From: JAFALK01 sp036500605
GTDB lineage: Bacteria; Pseudomonadota; Gammaproteobacteria; Burkholderiales; Burkholderiaceae_C
Assembly: GCA_036500605.1 (NCBI GenBank)
Contig: DASYBU010000034.1
Location: 98,957 to 162,956, forward strand
Direction: 5' to 3'
Length of the DNA stretch: 64,000 bases
Shown: positions 62,956 to 64,000 of the stretch, piece after piece
How positions within the stretch are numbered: position 1 is the stretch's first letter
Layout: each line of letters opens with the position of its first letter
The notes under the pieces: generated by a model
Database searches by the model: none
What the model was told of the DNA's origin: nothing
The model's input: only the letters and a program-made list of their open reading frames with translations
Program-made: the position numbers and the translations under genes

Positions 62956-62983
62956 AAAGGGGCTGGAAAACTCCAGCCCCTTT
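62956..62983 (-). terminator. Terminator after rpoD
   Basis: An 11-bp stem (aaaggggctgg with ccagccccttt) around a six-base loop lies 42 bases after the rpoD stop on the minus strand. The T-run is short. It separates rpoD from the cyclase-FHA gene. Confidence 0.65.
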
Positions 62984-63024
62984 GTAAAAAACGTGTCGCA
63001 ATCAGAGACCGCGACCGAACTCGA

Positions 63025-64000
<976 letters not shown>

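Overview
The window is high-GC chromosomal DNA from a betaproteobacterium of the order Burkholderiales. The evidence is gene order (tsf-pyrH-frr-uppS-cdsA-dxr-rseP-bamA-ompH-lpxD-fabZ-lpxA-lpxB-rnhB; rpsF-priB-rpsR-rplI-dnaB; ppsR divergent from ppsA), the soluble NAD-dependent formate dehydrogenase FdsGBA-D, and a CTG-N10-CAG LexA box. Genus cannot be fixed from the window. I see no rRNA, tRNA, CRISPR array, insertion sequence or prophage.

Layout. 1-13.5 kb: translation and envelope superoperon (EF-Ts end, UMP kinase, ribosome recycling, isoprenoid and phospholipid synthesis, RseP, BamA, Skp, lipid A synthesis, RNase HII, an rRNA methyltransferase). 13.5-16.7 kb: a beta-propeller protein, a small ORF, an EamA transporter and PpsR. 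16.9-21.4 kb: PEP synthase and a sodium:solute symporter. 21.5-26.2 kb: ribosomal proteins, PriB and DnaB. DnaB is interrupted inside its P-loop by a 351-residue LAGLIDADG intein with class 3 features (Ala1 and the Trp/Cys/Thr triad). The rplI-dnaB gap holds two tandem 237-bp structured repeats. 26.2-34.6 kb: an NHEJ operon (small His-rich protein, Ku, LigD) divergent from stress-type genes (DUF4142, cyclopropane synthase), then an oxidoreductase and a radical SAM protein with a LexA box at its start codon.

34.6-50.4 kb is the most coherent accessory region: oxalate catabolism. OxlT brings in oxalate in exchange for formate. Two class III CoA-transferases (Frc) form oxalyl-CoA, Oxc decarboxylates it to formyl-CoA, and FdsGBA-D oxidises released formate with NAD+. 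A lone PAS protein sits between the frc genes. A cysteine-free Crp/Fnr-type regulator with an FNR-like ExxSR recognition helix is divergent from oxc. Three perfect TTGAC-N4-GTCAA palindromes lie before a 47-residue ORF near fds, between oxc and the regulator, and before oxlT; I infer that they form its regulon.

50.4-64 kb: EptA-type lipid A phosphoethanolamine transferase, a TPR protein with a pseudo-receiver, dnaJ-dnaK-grpE behind a sigma-32-type promoter, a LysR/GST/flavin-oxidoreductase-like cluster, HslR, ferrochelatase, a cyclase-FHA protein, and most of rpoD running off the right edge.
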